Below, piece by piece: positions 18,278 through 26,567 of a stretch of DNA of 64,000 nucleotides. The position numbers and the translations under genes are program-made. The stretch is from JAGWAJ01 sp965215155 (GTDB taxonomy: Bacteria > Acidobacteriota > Vicinamibacteria > Vicinamibacterales > UBA8438). The stretch's first letter is position 1; the number at the start of each line of letters is the position of its first letter. Below the pieces are notes generated by a model that searched no databases, had not been told where the DNA came from, and worked only from the letters and a program-made list of their open reading frames with translations. The DNA is taken from assembly GCA_965215155.1 (NCBI GenBank), contig CBDCCY010000004.1:558001-622000 (forward strand). Direction: 5' to 3'.

Positions 18278-18683
18278 CTCCGCCTAACTCGACGAGGCGC
18301 AACGGGCACGCGGGCGGCTGACGGATGACCCGGCAGCGGCGCCCGGCGGATCGAATCCACGCGGCGAATCGTGACAAGAATGTTGCGTCGCGCCCCGGCC
18401 TCTACAAGTCTGTCGTGCCGCGCGCCGCCACTGTTGTTGATCCGCGTGGGCAGGCCCATGACGCCGCGCCGCTCGCGAACCAGTGTGGTTGTCGGGGTCA
18501 TGTTGCGATCGAGGCGCCATCGATTCTGCACGCTTTTGTAGGCGTGGAAACGTAGACCGACACTATTGTCGCCCGACGCGCGGGCTTGCGGCGGTGTCCG
18601 GCGGCCACGCTGCCTCGCCAATTCTGTCGAACGGCTCCCATGTAGACGGCTTCGTCCGCATGCCGGGGCTACCCGTCACCAGC
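18278..18683. other. Non-coding region upstream of the urea locus with two dyads
   Basis: No convincing gene is seen. Two inverted repeats lie 110-190 bases upstream of the sigma-54 promoter: TGCACGC (18527-18533) with GCGTGGA (18542-18548), and CGACACTATTGTCG (18558-18571) with perfect 5-base arms. Their distance suits an enhancer-binding activator, but neither matches the NtrC consensus spacing exactly. The ISAzo13 element ends just upstream, so sequence beyond 18278 may have been displaced from its original context. Confidence 0.4.
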
Positions 18684-18700
18684 TTGGCACGGCCCTTGCT
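18684..18700 (+). promoter_or_regulatory. Sigma-54 (RpoN) promoter for the porin-urt-ure locus
   Basis: The sequence TTGGCACGGCCCTTGCT fits the sigma-54 consensus YTGGCACGRNNNTTGCW at every position, with the -24 GG at 18686-18687 and the -12 GC at 18698-18699. Transcription would start near 18711, leaving a leader of about 75 bases before the porin start. Sigma-54 promoters are the usual class for nitrogen-assimilation genes and need an AAA+ activator such as NtrC, which is not in the window. Confidence 0.8.
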
Positions 18701-18786
18701 GGTTATCGCGGCTTTGCATCGGGCCGACGCCCGCTTCCGGGGACCCGGTGCAGCGCGCATCCGCGCGAGCAAGGGAGGAATCGTTG

Positions 18787-19908
18787 GTGCTCAGTTACAG
18801 ACGACGTCGTGACCACGCCGCGGACGGACGGAGGCGCCGTGTCGCCCTGCTGGCGGCGCTCGCGGTCTGGGTCGGCGTGGCCGGACCGTCGTACGCCCAG
18901 GACGAGGAGGAGTCGGATCCGCCGCCGGTGTCGTTCGGAGCCGGCCTGCAGACCAGCTTCCTGCATCGCGAAGCGGACGACGCGGACGCGACCGATCACT
19001 TCCGCGTCAACAGCCTGCGCCTCTACGTCAACGGCGCCGCCAGCAGCAACATCAAGTTCATGGTGAACACGGACATCGACTACGGCGGCTCGCTGGGCGC
19101 GCCCAGCGACGGGCAGATGACCGACTTCCAGATCCTCGATGCCGTCGCGCAGTTCGAGATGTCGGACCAGTTCAACATCTGGGTGGGGCGCTTCCTGCCG
19201 CCGAGCGACCGCGCCAACCTGTACGGACCGTTCTACTCCCACCACTGGGCGGTCTACTCCGATGGGATCCAGGACGGCTATCCGTTCATCTTCCAGGGGC
19301 GCGCCAACGGCGCCGCCTACTGGGGGCAGTTCGACAAGGTCAAGGTGTCGGTGGGGGCCTTCGACGGCATGTCCCTGAACGGCAACGCCTCCCTGCTCGG
19401 CGCGGGCCGGGTGCAGGTGGACTTCTGGGATCCCGAGCCCGGCTACTACCTGAACGGCACCTTCTACGGCGACCGCAACATCCTGGCCGTCGGCGTCGCC
19501 GGGCAGTCGCAGGCCGAGAGCGGCTCGGCCTACTCGGCCGACTTCCTCATGGAGCGCAAGGTGGGCGACGGCGGGGCGGTGTCGGTCGAGGCCGAGTGGG
19601 CGCGCTACGACCGCCTCGGAGGCTACGACCCGCGCTACCTGACGAACGACGGCGGCTACCTGCTGGCCGCCTACCTCTTTCCCAACTCGGTCGGCCCCGG
19701 TCAGTTCGAGGTGCTCGGCAAGTATGCCCGCGCCCGGTTCCGGAAGGGCGTGACGCCGGACTACGACCAGCGGACGACGGAGTTCAACCTCAACTACCTC
19801 ATCCGGCAGTTCGATGCGCGCGTGATGATCTTCGTCAAGGACACCGCCTACACCGCGGTCCAGACGGACGATTTCCAGGTCGGAGTGGCCTTGCAGGTCC
19901 AGATGTAG
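18787..19908 (+). CDS. Outer-membrane porin, probable urea/small-solute channel
   Basis: Starting at the GTG at 18787 (GGGAGG at 18773-18778) the 373-residue protein has a signal peptide (VALLAALAVWVGVAGPSYAQ), an acidic mature N-terminus, and alternating amphipathic strands (RVNSLRLYVNGAASSNIKFMVNTDIDYGG, FNIWVGRFLPPSDRANLYG, GQFEVLGKYARARF) ending in FQVGVALQVQM, as in phosphate/short-chain-amide type barrels. It lies 34 bases upstream of urtA, in the same direction and behind the sigma-54 promoter, which suggests it lets urea or amides cross the outer membrane. That substrate is inferred from position only. A TTG at 18784 is an alternative start. Confidence 0.8.
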   Translation: MLSYRRRRDHAADGRRRRVALLAALAVWVGVAGPSYAQDEEESDPPPVSFGAGLQTSFLHREADDADATDHFRVNSLRLYVNGAASSNIKFMVNTDIDYGGSLGAPSDGQMTDFQILDAVAQFEMSDQFNIWVGRFLPPSDRANLYGPFYSHHWAVYSDGIQDGYPFIFQGRANGAAYWGQFDKVKVSVGAFDGMSLNGNASLLGAGRVQVDFWDPEPGYYLNGTFYGDRNILAVGVAGQSQAESGSAYSADFLMERKVGDGGAVSVEAEWARYDRLGGYDPRYLTNDGGYLLAAYLFPNSVGPGQFEVLGKYARARFRKGVTPDYDQRTTEFNLNYLIRQFDARVMIFVKDTAYTAVQTDDFQVGVALQVQM

Positions 19909-19942
19909 CTCGCCTTTCCCACAAACGCAGGAGTCCAGGACC

Positions 19943-21250
19943 ATGAAACTGAGATACGCAGCTATCGTCATCGCCGTCGGCGCCCTCGCCGGGTGCGGCG
20001 GCTCGGGCGGGGATGCCGCCGGCGATCCGGGGCCCGAGGGCGATCCCATCAAGGTCGGCGTCCTCCATTCGCTGTCGGGGACGATGGCGATCAGCGAGAC
20101 GACCCTGAAGGACACGGTCCTGATGATGGTCGACGAGCAGAACGCGATGGGCGGCCTCCTCGGCCGGCCCCTCGAGGCGGTGGTGGTCGATCCCGCATCC
20201 GACTGGCCGCTCTTCGCCGAGCGCGCGCGCGAGTTGCTGGAGTCGGAGGAGGTCGACGTCGTGTTCGGCTGCTGGACGTCGGTATCGCGGAAGTCCGTGC
20301 TTCCGGTGTTCGAGGAGAACAACGGCCTCCTCTTCTACCCGGTCCAGTACGAGGGCGAGGAGTCGTCGAAGAACGTCATCTACACCGGCGCGGCGCCGAA
20401 TCAGCAGGCGATTCCGGCCATCGACTACCTGATGAACGAGGTGGGCATCGAGCGCTGGGTGCTCGAGGGCACCGACTACGTGTATCCGCGCACCACCAAC
20501 CGCATCCTCGAGGCGTACCTGAAGCAGAGGGGCGTGGCGGAGGCGGACATCTCCATCAACTACACCCCGTTCGGCCACTCCGACTGGCAGACGCGCGTGG
20601 CCGCCATCCGCCGCTTCGGCTCCGCCGGCAAGCCGACCGCCGTGGTCTCCACGATCAACGGGGACGCGAACGTGCCGTTCTACCTGGAGCTGGCCAACCA
20701 GGAGGTCTCGGCGGACGACATCCCCGTCGTCGCGTTCTCGGTGGGCGAGGAGGAGCTATCGGGGCTCGACACCGCGCCGCTCGTCGGTCATCTCGCCGCC
20801 TGGAACTACTTCCAGAGCGTGGACTCGCCCTCGAACGCCGAGTTCATCGACAAGTGGAAGGCGTTCGTCGGCGATGCGGAGCGCACGACGAACGACCCGA
20901 TGGAGGCGCACTACATCGGCTTCAACCTCTGGGCCCAGGCCGTGGAGAAGGCCGGCACGACCGACGTCGATGCGGTGCTCGAGGCGCTTCCGGGCACGGA
21001 GACGCCCAACCTGACCGGCGGGGTCGCGCGCGTGCTGCCGAACCACCACATCACCAAGCCGGTCTACATCGGCGAGGTGCAGGCGAACGGGCAGTTCGAC
21101 GTCGTCTGGCAGACCGACGACACGGTGCCGGGCGATGCCTGGTCGGACTACCTCCCGGGCAGCGAGGACACGGAAGCGGACTGGGTGACGCTGAATTGCG
21201 GCAACTACAACACCGAGACGCAGGTCTGCTCCGGGCAGAACTACGAGTAG
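19943..21250 (+). CDS. urtA: Urea ABC transporter substrate-binding lipoprotein UrtA
   Basis: The 435-residue protein starts with a lipoprotein signal whose lipobox LAGC puts Cys18 at the mature end. The mature part (IKVGVLHSLSGTMAISETTLKD, EQNAMGGLLGRPLEAVVVDPASDW, VDVVFGCWTSVSRKSVLPVFEENNGLLFYPVQYEGEE) is the clear UrtA pattern within the branched-chain amino-acid-type binding proteins. It binds urea in the periplasm and hands it to UrtBC. AGGAG lies just upstream of the ATG. It is the first transporter gene of the locus, with urtB beginning a few bases after its stop. Confidence 0.95.
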   Translation: MKLRYAAIVIAVGALAGCGGSGGDAAGDPGPEGDPIKVGVLHSLSGTMAISETTLKDTVLMMVDEQNAMGGLLGRPLEAVVVDPASDWPLFAERARELLESEEVDVVFGCWTSVSRKSVLPVFEENNGLLFYPVQYEGEESSKNVIYTGAAPNQQAIPAIDYLMNEVGIERWVLEGTDYVYPRTTNRILEAYLKQRGVAEADISINYTPFGHSDWQTRVAAIRRFGSAGKPTAVVSTINGDANVPFYLELANQEVSADDIPVVAFSVGEEELSGLDTAPLVGHLAAWNYFQSVDSPSNAEFIDKWKAFVGDAERTTNDPMEAHYIGFNLWAQAVEKAGTTDVDAVLEALPGTETPNLTGGVARVLPNHHITKPVYIGEVQANGQFDVVWQTDDTVPGDAWSDYLPGSEDTEADWVTLNCGNYNTETQVCSGQNYE

Positions 21251-21255
21251 GGAGG

Positions 21256-22908
21256 ACGGCGCCGGGCGGGCGGCGGCTCGGACGGCTGCTGCTCGCCGGG
21301 TGCCTTCTCGCCTGTCCGTTGACCGCCGCGGCGCAGACCGCCGACGAGTCGTTCCGGGCGCTCGTGTCCCGGCTCGCCGACGCCAACTTCCGCGAGAAGG
21401 AGGCTCTCGTCGAGCAGGCGATCGCAACCGGCCACGCGGGGGCGCGGGACGTGGTAACCGCACTGCTCGAGGACCGCCTGTTCCGGCGCGAGGGCGACGG
21501 GGGCGTCTTCATCGTGGAGTCGAACGACGAGCGGCTCGCGGCCTTCCGGTTGATCGATCCCGCCTCGCTCGAGGAGGTCGAGGCGGTCGCGCCCGGCGAG
21601 CTCGACCGGATCATCACCAACAACCGGCTGCGCAGGTCCCTGCGCACGGCGCTCGCTCGCTTCGGACTGTCGAGCCCGGATGCCGGGGAGCGCCTCGCCG
21701 CCGTCCGGGAGCTGCTGCGGGATCTCGACGCTCCCACCCTGGAGCAGCTGCGCCGCCGGGCGGTCGTGGAGACCGACGGCGACGTGACGTACGAGATCGA
21801 GACGGCGCTCTCGATCGAGGCGCTCGACGACGGCGACGCGCAGGTGCGCCTCGGCGCGGTGGAGCGGCTCTCCGGCCGACTGAACCCCGTCGTCCGCAAC
21901 CGGCTCGCGGCGCTCGTCGAGACGACCGAGGACGGGAGCTACGTCGAGACCGACGACGCCGTCCGGGCCGCGGCCGAAGACGCCATCTGGCAGATCGACT
22001 CGACGCGCAACGCCTACTCCGTGCTCGAGACGGTCGCCTTCGGCCTCAGCCTGGGGTCGGTGCTGGTGCTGGTGGCCATCGGCCTGGCGATCACGTTCGG
22101 CGTGATGGGCGTCATCAACATGGCCCACGGCGAGCTGATGATGCTCGGGGCCTACACGACCTACGTCGTGCAGCTCTGGCTGCCCGACCTCATCGGCGTC
22201 TCGCTCCTGCTGGCCGTGCCCGCCGCGTTCGTCGTCTCGGGGACCGCGGGGGTGCTCATCGAGCGCACGGTCATACGCTTCCTCTACGGGCGTCCGCTGG
22301 AGACGCTGCTGGCGACCTTCGGTGTAAGCCTCGTGCTGCAGCAGCTCGTGCGCTCCGTCTTCTCCGCCAACAACCGTGCGGTGGTGACCCCGGCGTGGAT
22401 GAGCGGCACGCTGCAGTTCAACGAGGCGTTCTCGCTCACCTACAACCGGCTCTACACCTTCCTGTTCGCGGTCGTCGTCTTCGCGCTGGTGCTCGCCGTC
22501 CTGCGCTACACGCGCCTGGGGCTCGACATCCGCGCCGTGTCGCAGAACCGCACGATGGCCCGCGCCATGGGTGTCCGCACGGAGTGGGTGGACGCGATGA
22601 CGTTCGGGCTCGGGGCCGGCATGGCCGGCGTCGCCGGGGTGGCGCTGACCCAATTGACGAACGTCGGCCCCAACCTCGGCCAGAGCTACATCGTCGACTC
22701 GTTCATGGTCGTCGTCTTCGGCGGGGTCGGCAACCTCTGGGGCACGCTCATCGGCGGCATGTCGCTCGGCATCGTCAACAAGCTGCTCGAGCCGTTCGCG
22801 GGCGCCGTGCTCGGCAAGATTCTCGTGCTGGTCGTTCTCATTCTCTTCATCCAGCGGCGGCCGCGCGGCCTGTTTCCGCAGACGGGGCGCGCCGCGGAGG
22901 GCGGATGA
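21256..22908 (+). CDS. urtB: Urea ABC transporter permease UrtB with N-terminal periplasmic-type extension; start codon non-canonical
   Basis: The permease part (SVLVLVAIGLAITFGVMGVINMAHGELMMLGAY..., RYTRLGLDIRAVSQNRTMARAMGV, IVDSFMVVVFGGVGNLWGTLIGG) is typical UrtB. It is preceded by about 230 residues with a signal-like segment (LGRLLLAGCLLACPLTAAAQ) and helical charged repeats, an extension known in UrtB proteins of several phyla. The frame is open across urtA's end, but no ATG, GTG or TTG lies before the signal segment. GGGAGG (21250-21255) directly abuts an ACG at 21256, too close for normal initiation; a CTG near 21286 is another possibility. The first ordinary starts (TTG 21319, GTG 21364) would remove the signal. 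The start given is therefore provisional. Confidence 0.88.
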   Translation, partial: TAPGGRRLGRLLLAGCLLACPLTAAAQTADESFRALVSRLADANFREKEALVEQAIATGHAGARDVVTALLEDRLFRREGDGGVFIVESNDERLAAFRLIDPASLEEVEAVAPGELDRIITNNRLRRSLRTALARFGLSSPDAGERLAAVRELLRDLDAPTLEQLRRRAVVETDGDVTYEIETALSIEALDDGDAQVRLGAVERLSGRLNPVVRNRLAALVETTEDGSYVETDDAVRAAAEDAIWQIDSTRNAYSVLETVAFGLSLGSVLVLVAIGLAITFGVMGVINMAHGELMMLGAYTTYVVQLWLPDLIGVSLLLAVPAAFVVSGTAGVLIERTVIRFLYGRPLETLLATFGVSLVLQQLVRSVFSANNRAVVTPAWMSGTLQFNEAFSLTYNRLYTFLFAVVVFALVLAVLRYTRLGLDIRAVSQNRTMARAMGVRTEWVDAMTFGLGAGMAGVAGVALTQLTNVGPNLGQSYIVDSFMVVVFGGVGNLWGTLIGGMSLGIVNKLLEPFAGAVLGKILVLVVLILFIQRRPRGLFPQTGRAAEGG

Positions 22909-23999
22909 TGCCCGTCCCGCGCCTCCCGGCGGCGATCGCCGACCGCCGCAGCGTCGCGTTCCTGGGGACCCTGGCGCTGGTCGCGGTCGTCGCGCCGCTC
23001 CTCAACCTCGCGGTGCCGGAGTCGTCGCCGCTGCATCTCTCGAGCTACGCGGTCGGCCTCATCGGCAAGTACCTCTGCTACGCGATGCTGGCCCTCGCGG
23101 TCGACTTCATATGGGGCTTCGGCGGCATCCTGAGCCTCGGCCACGCCGCCTTCTTCTCGCTCGGGGGCTACGCCATGGGGATGTACCTCATGCGCCAGAT
23201 TGGCACCCGGGGCGTGTACGGGCACCCCGTCCTGCCCGACTTCATGGTGTTCCTGAACTGGGACGAGCTGCCGTGGTTCTGGTACGGCTTCGACCAGTTC
23301 TGGTTCGCCATGGTGATGGTGGCGCTGGCCCCCGGCGCCCTCGCGTTCGTGTTCGGCTGGCTGGCGTTCCGCTCGCGCGTCACCGGCGTCTATCTCTCGA
23401 TCATGACGCAGGCGCTCACCTACGCCCTGATGCTGGCCTTCTTCCGCAACGACATGGGCTTCGGGGGCAACAACGGGTTCACCGACTTCAAGGATCTGCT
23501 CGGCTTCGACCTGCAGAGCGACGCCACCCGTTCCGCGCTGCTGGCCGTGACCGCGGCGGCCCTCGGCGCCGGCTACTGGACGTGCCGCGCGGTGCTCGCG
23601 TCGCGCGCCGGCCGGGTGCTGCGCGCGATACGGGACGCCGAGAGCCGCACGCGCTTCCTCGGCTACCGGGTGGACGCCTACAAGCTCTGGGTCTTCGTGC
23701 TCTCGGCCGTCCTCGCAGGGGTGGCGGGCGCGCTCTACGTGCCGCAGGTGGGCATCATCAATCCGAGCGAGTTCGAGCCGATCAACTCCATCGAGGTGGT
23801 CATCTGGGTGGCGGTCGGCGGCCGGGGAACGCTGTACGGCGCCGCCGCCGGGGCGGTGCTCGTGAACTACGCCAAGACCTACTTCACCAGTGCCCTGCCG
23901 GAGCTCTGGCTCTACGCGCTCGGGGCGGTGTTCATCGGCTCCACGCTCTTCCTTCCCCGCGGGTTGGCCGGACTGCTGCCGGCGGGGCGGAACAAGTGA
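22905..23999 (+). CDS. urtC: Urea ABC transporter permease UrtC
   Basis: The 364-residue integral membrane protein has about ten hydrophobic segments and UrtC hallmarks: ALAVDFIWGFGGILSLGHAAFFSLGGYAMGMYLMR, SIMTQALTYALMLAFFRNDMGFGGNNGFTDF and GRVLRAIRDAESRTRFLGYRVD, the EAA-like loop that contacts the ATPases. Its ATG (22905, or the second ATG at 22908) overlaps urtB's TGA, and its own TGA overlaps urtD's GTG. It forms the translocation channel together with UrtB in the cytoplasmic membrane. Confidence 0.95.
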   Translation: MMPVPRLPAAIADRRSVAFLGTLALVAVVAPLLNLAVPESSPLHLSSYAVGLIGKYLCYAMLALAVDFIWGFGGILSLGHAAFFSLGGYAMGMYLMRQIGTRGVYGHPVLPDFMVFLNWDELPWFWYGFDQFWFAMVMVALAPGALAFVFGWLAFRSRVTGVYLSIMTQALTYALMLAFFRNDMGFGGNNGFTDFKDLLGFDLQSDATRSALLAVTAAALGAGYWTCRAVLASRAGRVLRAIRDAESRTRFLGYRVDAYKLWVFVLSAVLAGVAGALYVPQVGIINPSEFEPINSIEVVIWVAVGGRGTLYGAAAGAVLVNYAKTYFTSALPELWLYALGAVFIGSTLFLPRGLAGLLPAGRNK

Positions 24000-24919
24000 C
24001 CGGGCAGCGCCCGCGCGGCAACGCGGGTACCCTGTACGACTCGGCGAGCGCACCCGACTCCGTCGGCCCGGACGACGGCCAGGACACCCGGGAGAGGCCG
24101 AGCCGGCGGGACGGCCCGAGCAAGCGGGACGCCTGGCGCGAGAAGCGCGAGGCGGCGCTGCGGCGGAAGCCGTCCGTGCTGAGCGGCGACGTACTCTACC
24201 TGCGCAACGTGACGGTGAGCTTCGACGGCTTCAGGGCGCTCGACGATCTCACGCTGCACGTCGATCCGGGCGAGCTGCTGTGCGTCATCGGCCCGAACGG
24301 GGCCGGCAAGACCACGATGATGGACGTCGTCACCGGCAAGACGCGGCCCGAGCAGGGCTCGGCGTGGTACGGCACGGAGACCAACCTGCTCACCCTGAGC
24401 GAGCCGGAGATCGCGCAGTTCGGCATCTGCCGCAAGTTCCAGAAGCCGACCGTGTTCGATTTCCTCACCGTCTTCGAGAACCTGGAGCTGGCCCTCGCCG
24501 GCGAGAAGTCGTTCTGGCACACGGTCTTCGCGCGCCTGACGGGACGGGACCGGGCGCGCATCGACCACGTGCTCGAGACGACCGGGCTGGAGTCGAAGCG
24601 CCGCGAGCGGGCCGGCACGCTGGCCCACGGGCAGAAGCAGTGGCTGGAGATCGGCATGCTGCTGATGCAGGAGCCGAAGCTGCTGCTGGTGGACGAGCCG
24701 GTCGCCGGGATGACGCCGCAGGAGACGGAGCGCACCGGCGAGCTGCTGCTGTCGCTCGCGGGACGTCACTCGGTGGTCGTCGTGGAGCACGACATGGAGT
24801 TCGTGCGGTCGATAGCGAACCGGGTGGCGGTCCTCCACGAGGGGCGCGTGCTGGCCGAGGGAGGCATGGACGAGGTGCAGGCCGACCCCCGCGTCATCGA
24901 GGTGTACCTGGGCGCATGA
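23996..24919 (+). CDS. urtD: Urea ABC transporter ATP-binding protein UrtD
   Basis: The 307-residue ATPase starts at a GTG overlapping urtC's stop. After a basic, low-complexity N-terminal stretch of about 60 residues it has Walker A GPNGAGKTTMMD, Q-loop region FGICRKFQKPTVFDFLTVFENLELAL, the unusual signature LAHGQKQWLEIGMLL characteristic of UrtD, and Walker B LLLVDEPVAGM with a downstream VVVEHDMEFV switch His. The long N-terminal stretch is not part of the nucleotide-binding domain; an internal start could give a more usual length of about 250 residues. Confidence 0.94.
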   Translation: MTGQRPRGNAGTLYDSASAPDSVGPDDGQDTRERPSRRDGPSKRDAWREKREAALRRKPSVLSGDVLYLRNVTVSFDGFRALDDLTLHVDPGELLCVIGPNGAGKTTMMDVVTGKTRPEQGSAWYGTETNLLTLSEPEIAQFGICRKFQKPTVFDFLTVFENLELALAGEKSFWHTVFARLTGRDRARIDHVLETTGLESKRRERAGTLAHGQKQWLEIGMLLMQEPKLLLVDEPVAGMTPQETERTGELLLSLAGRHSVVVVEHDMEFVRSIANRVAVLHEGRVLAEGGMDEVQADPRVIEVYLGA

Positions 24920-25617
24920 GCCTGCTTCGCATCCAGGGCCTGAACCAGTCGTACGGCGGCAGCCGCACGCTGTGGGGCGTCGACCTCGACGTCGCGGCCG
25001 GGACGCGCCTGTGCCTGATGGGCCGCAACGGCATGGGCAAGACCACCCTGCTCAAGTGCCTGATGGGATTGATCCCGGTGGCGTCCGGCGCCGTGACGTT
25101 CGACGACGTCGATCTGCTGGCGCGCCCCCCCGAGGCGCGGGCGCGGCTCGGCATCGGCTACGTCCCGCAGGGGCGAGAGATCTTCCCGCAGCTCACGGTG
25201 GAGGAGAACCTGCAGATCGGCATGGGCGCGCGCCGCGACGGCGGGCGGACCATACCGCCCCGCGTGTTCGAGCTCTTCCCGGTGTTGAAACAGATGCTCC
25301 AGCGCCGCGGCGGCGACCTGTCGGGGGGGCAGCAGCAGCAGCTCGCCATCGGTCGCGCCCTGGTGCTCGAGCCGCGGCTGCTCATCCTGGACGAGCCGAC
25401 GGAGGGGATCCAGCCGAACATCGTCCACGAGATAGGCGATATCATCCTCAGGCTCAACCGGGAGGCTGGCGTCACCGTGCTGCTCGTGGAGCAGAAGCTG
25501 CCGTTCGCCCGGCGCGTGGCCAGCGAGTTCCGCATCCTGGACAAGGGTCGCCTGGTGGCCGGCGGCGGGATCGACGAGCTGAGCGACGATGACATCCGCC
25601 AGTACCTCACCGTCTAG
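24916..25617 (+). CDS. urtE: Urea ABC transporter ATP-binding protein UrtE
   Basis: A 233-residue ATPase with Walker A GRNGMGKTTLLK, signature LSGGQQQQLAIGRAL and Walker B LLILDEPTEGIQPNIV; the EGIQPNIV stretch is typical of UrtE. Its ATG overlaps the urtD stop (ATGA). The last 29 bases overlap the proposed start of ureD, linking the transporter and enzyme parts of the locus in one transcript. Confidence 0.95.
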   Translation: MSLLRIQGLNQSYGGSRTLWGVDLDVAAGTRLCLMGRNGMGKTTLLKCLMGLIPVASGAVTFDDVDLLARPPEARARLGIGYVPQGREIFPQLTVEENLQIGMGARRDGGRTIPPRVFELFPVLKQMLQRRGGDLSGGQQQQLAIGRALVLEPRLLILDEPTEGIQPNIVHEIGDIILRLNREAGVTVLLVEQKLPFARRVASEFRILDKGRLVAGGGIDELSDDDIRQYLTV

Positions 25618-26563
25618 CGCCGGACTCCACGGCGCCGGACGGCGTGCCCCCGGGCCGCCCGGCGCTGGTCCGCGCATGCTCGGGCCGGACAGAGCGCCGG
25701 CGTCACCGAGCCGCGGGCGGACCCCGGCCGCCGGACTGCCGGAGCCGCGCGCCGCGAGGCGGCCGGGCCATGGGAGCTTCACGGTCGAGCGGGTCCGGGG
25801 GCGCAGCGTCGTGCGCCGGGCCTACGCGACGAGCCCGCTACGCCTCCTGACTCCGAAGAACCACGGCCACGCGGCCTGGATCTACACGTCGAGCTACGGC
25901 GGCGGGCTGGTCGACGGCGACGACATCGCGGTCGAGGCGTCCGTCGGGAACGGGGCCGCGGCGTTCCTCTCGACGCAGTCGGCCACCAAGGTCTACCGCT
26001 CACCGCGCGGCACGCGGGTCGCACTCGACGCCGAGGTGGCGGAGGGCGGCCTGCTCGTCGTCGCCCCGGACGCGGTCATCTGCTTCGCCGAGTCGCGGTA
26101 TCGCCAGACCCAGCGCGTCACCGTCGCAGCCGGTGGCGGGCTGGTTCTCGTCGATTGGGTGACGTCGGGCCGCCGAGAGTCGGGCGAGCGCTGGGTCTTC
26201 GAGGAGTACGTCAGCCGCACCGTGATCCACCTCGCGGGTCGCCTGGCCGTGCACGACGCGCTCGCGCTCCGCGCGTCGGACGGCCTCCTCGCCGAGCGCT
26301 TCGGCCGCTACGACGTACTGGCCGTCGCCGTGCTGGTCGGGCGCGCGCTCGAGGGAGAGATCGAGGAGCTCGACGGCCGCGTGAGGGCGGAGCCGTTGGC
26401 AAGGCGCGCCGACCGCCTCGTCGCCTTCTCGCAGGTCGAGCCCGGCGGCGGCGTCCTGCGCATCGCGGGCCGCACGGTGGAGGACGTCGACGACACCCTG
26501 CGCGACCTGCTCGGCTTTGTGCCCCGGCTGCTCGGCGACAGCCCGTGGGCGCGGAAATGGTAG
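25589..26563 (+). CDS. ureD: Urease accessory protein UreD
   Basis: UreD binds apo-urease and with UreF and UreG forms the nickel-insertion complex. The 324-residue frame has family features from about residue 60: VVRRAYATSPLRLLTPKNHGHAAWIYTSSYGGGLVDGD, STQSATKVYRSPRG, VVAPDAVICFAESRYRQ and VLVDWVTSGRRESGERW. The first 60 residues are a Pro/Arg-rich stretch not usual for UreD, so the real start may be the ATG at 25676. With the ATG at 25589 the gene overlaps urtE by 29 bases. Confidence 0.92.
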   Translation: MTSASTSPSSAGLHGAGRRAPGPPGAGPRMLGPDRAPASPSRGRTPAAGLPEPRAARRPGHGSFTVERVRGRSVVRRAYATSPLRLLTPKNHGHAAWIYTSSYGGGLVDGDDIAVEASVGNGAAAFLSTQSATKVYRSPRGTRVALDAEVAEGGLLVVAPDAVICFAESRYRQTQRVTVAAGGGLVLVDWVTSGRRESGERWVFEEYVSRTVIHLAGRLAVHDALALRASDGLLAERFGRYDVLAVAVLVGRALEGEIEELDGRVRAEPLARRADRLVAFSQVEPGGGVLRIAGRTVEDVDDTLRDLLGFVPRLLGDSPWARKW

Positions 26564-26567
26564 GGAC

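Noticed and set aside
18527..18548. TGCACGC...GCGTGGA dyad as an NtrC binding site
   Set aside because: Arms resemble the TGCAC half-site, but spacing and second arm do not fit the NtrC consensus; kept only as a possible activator site.
18278..18621. Minus-strand frame extending upstream of the ISAzo13 transposase
   Set aside because: It crosses the inverted repeat of the element and loses protein character; the transposase should start inside the element.
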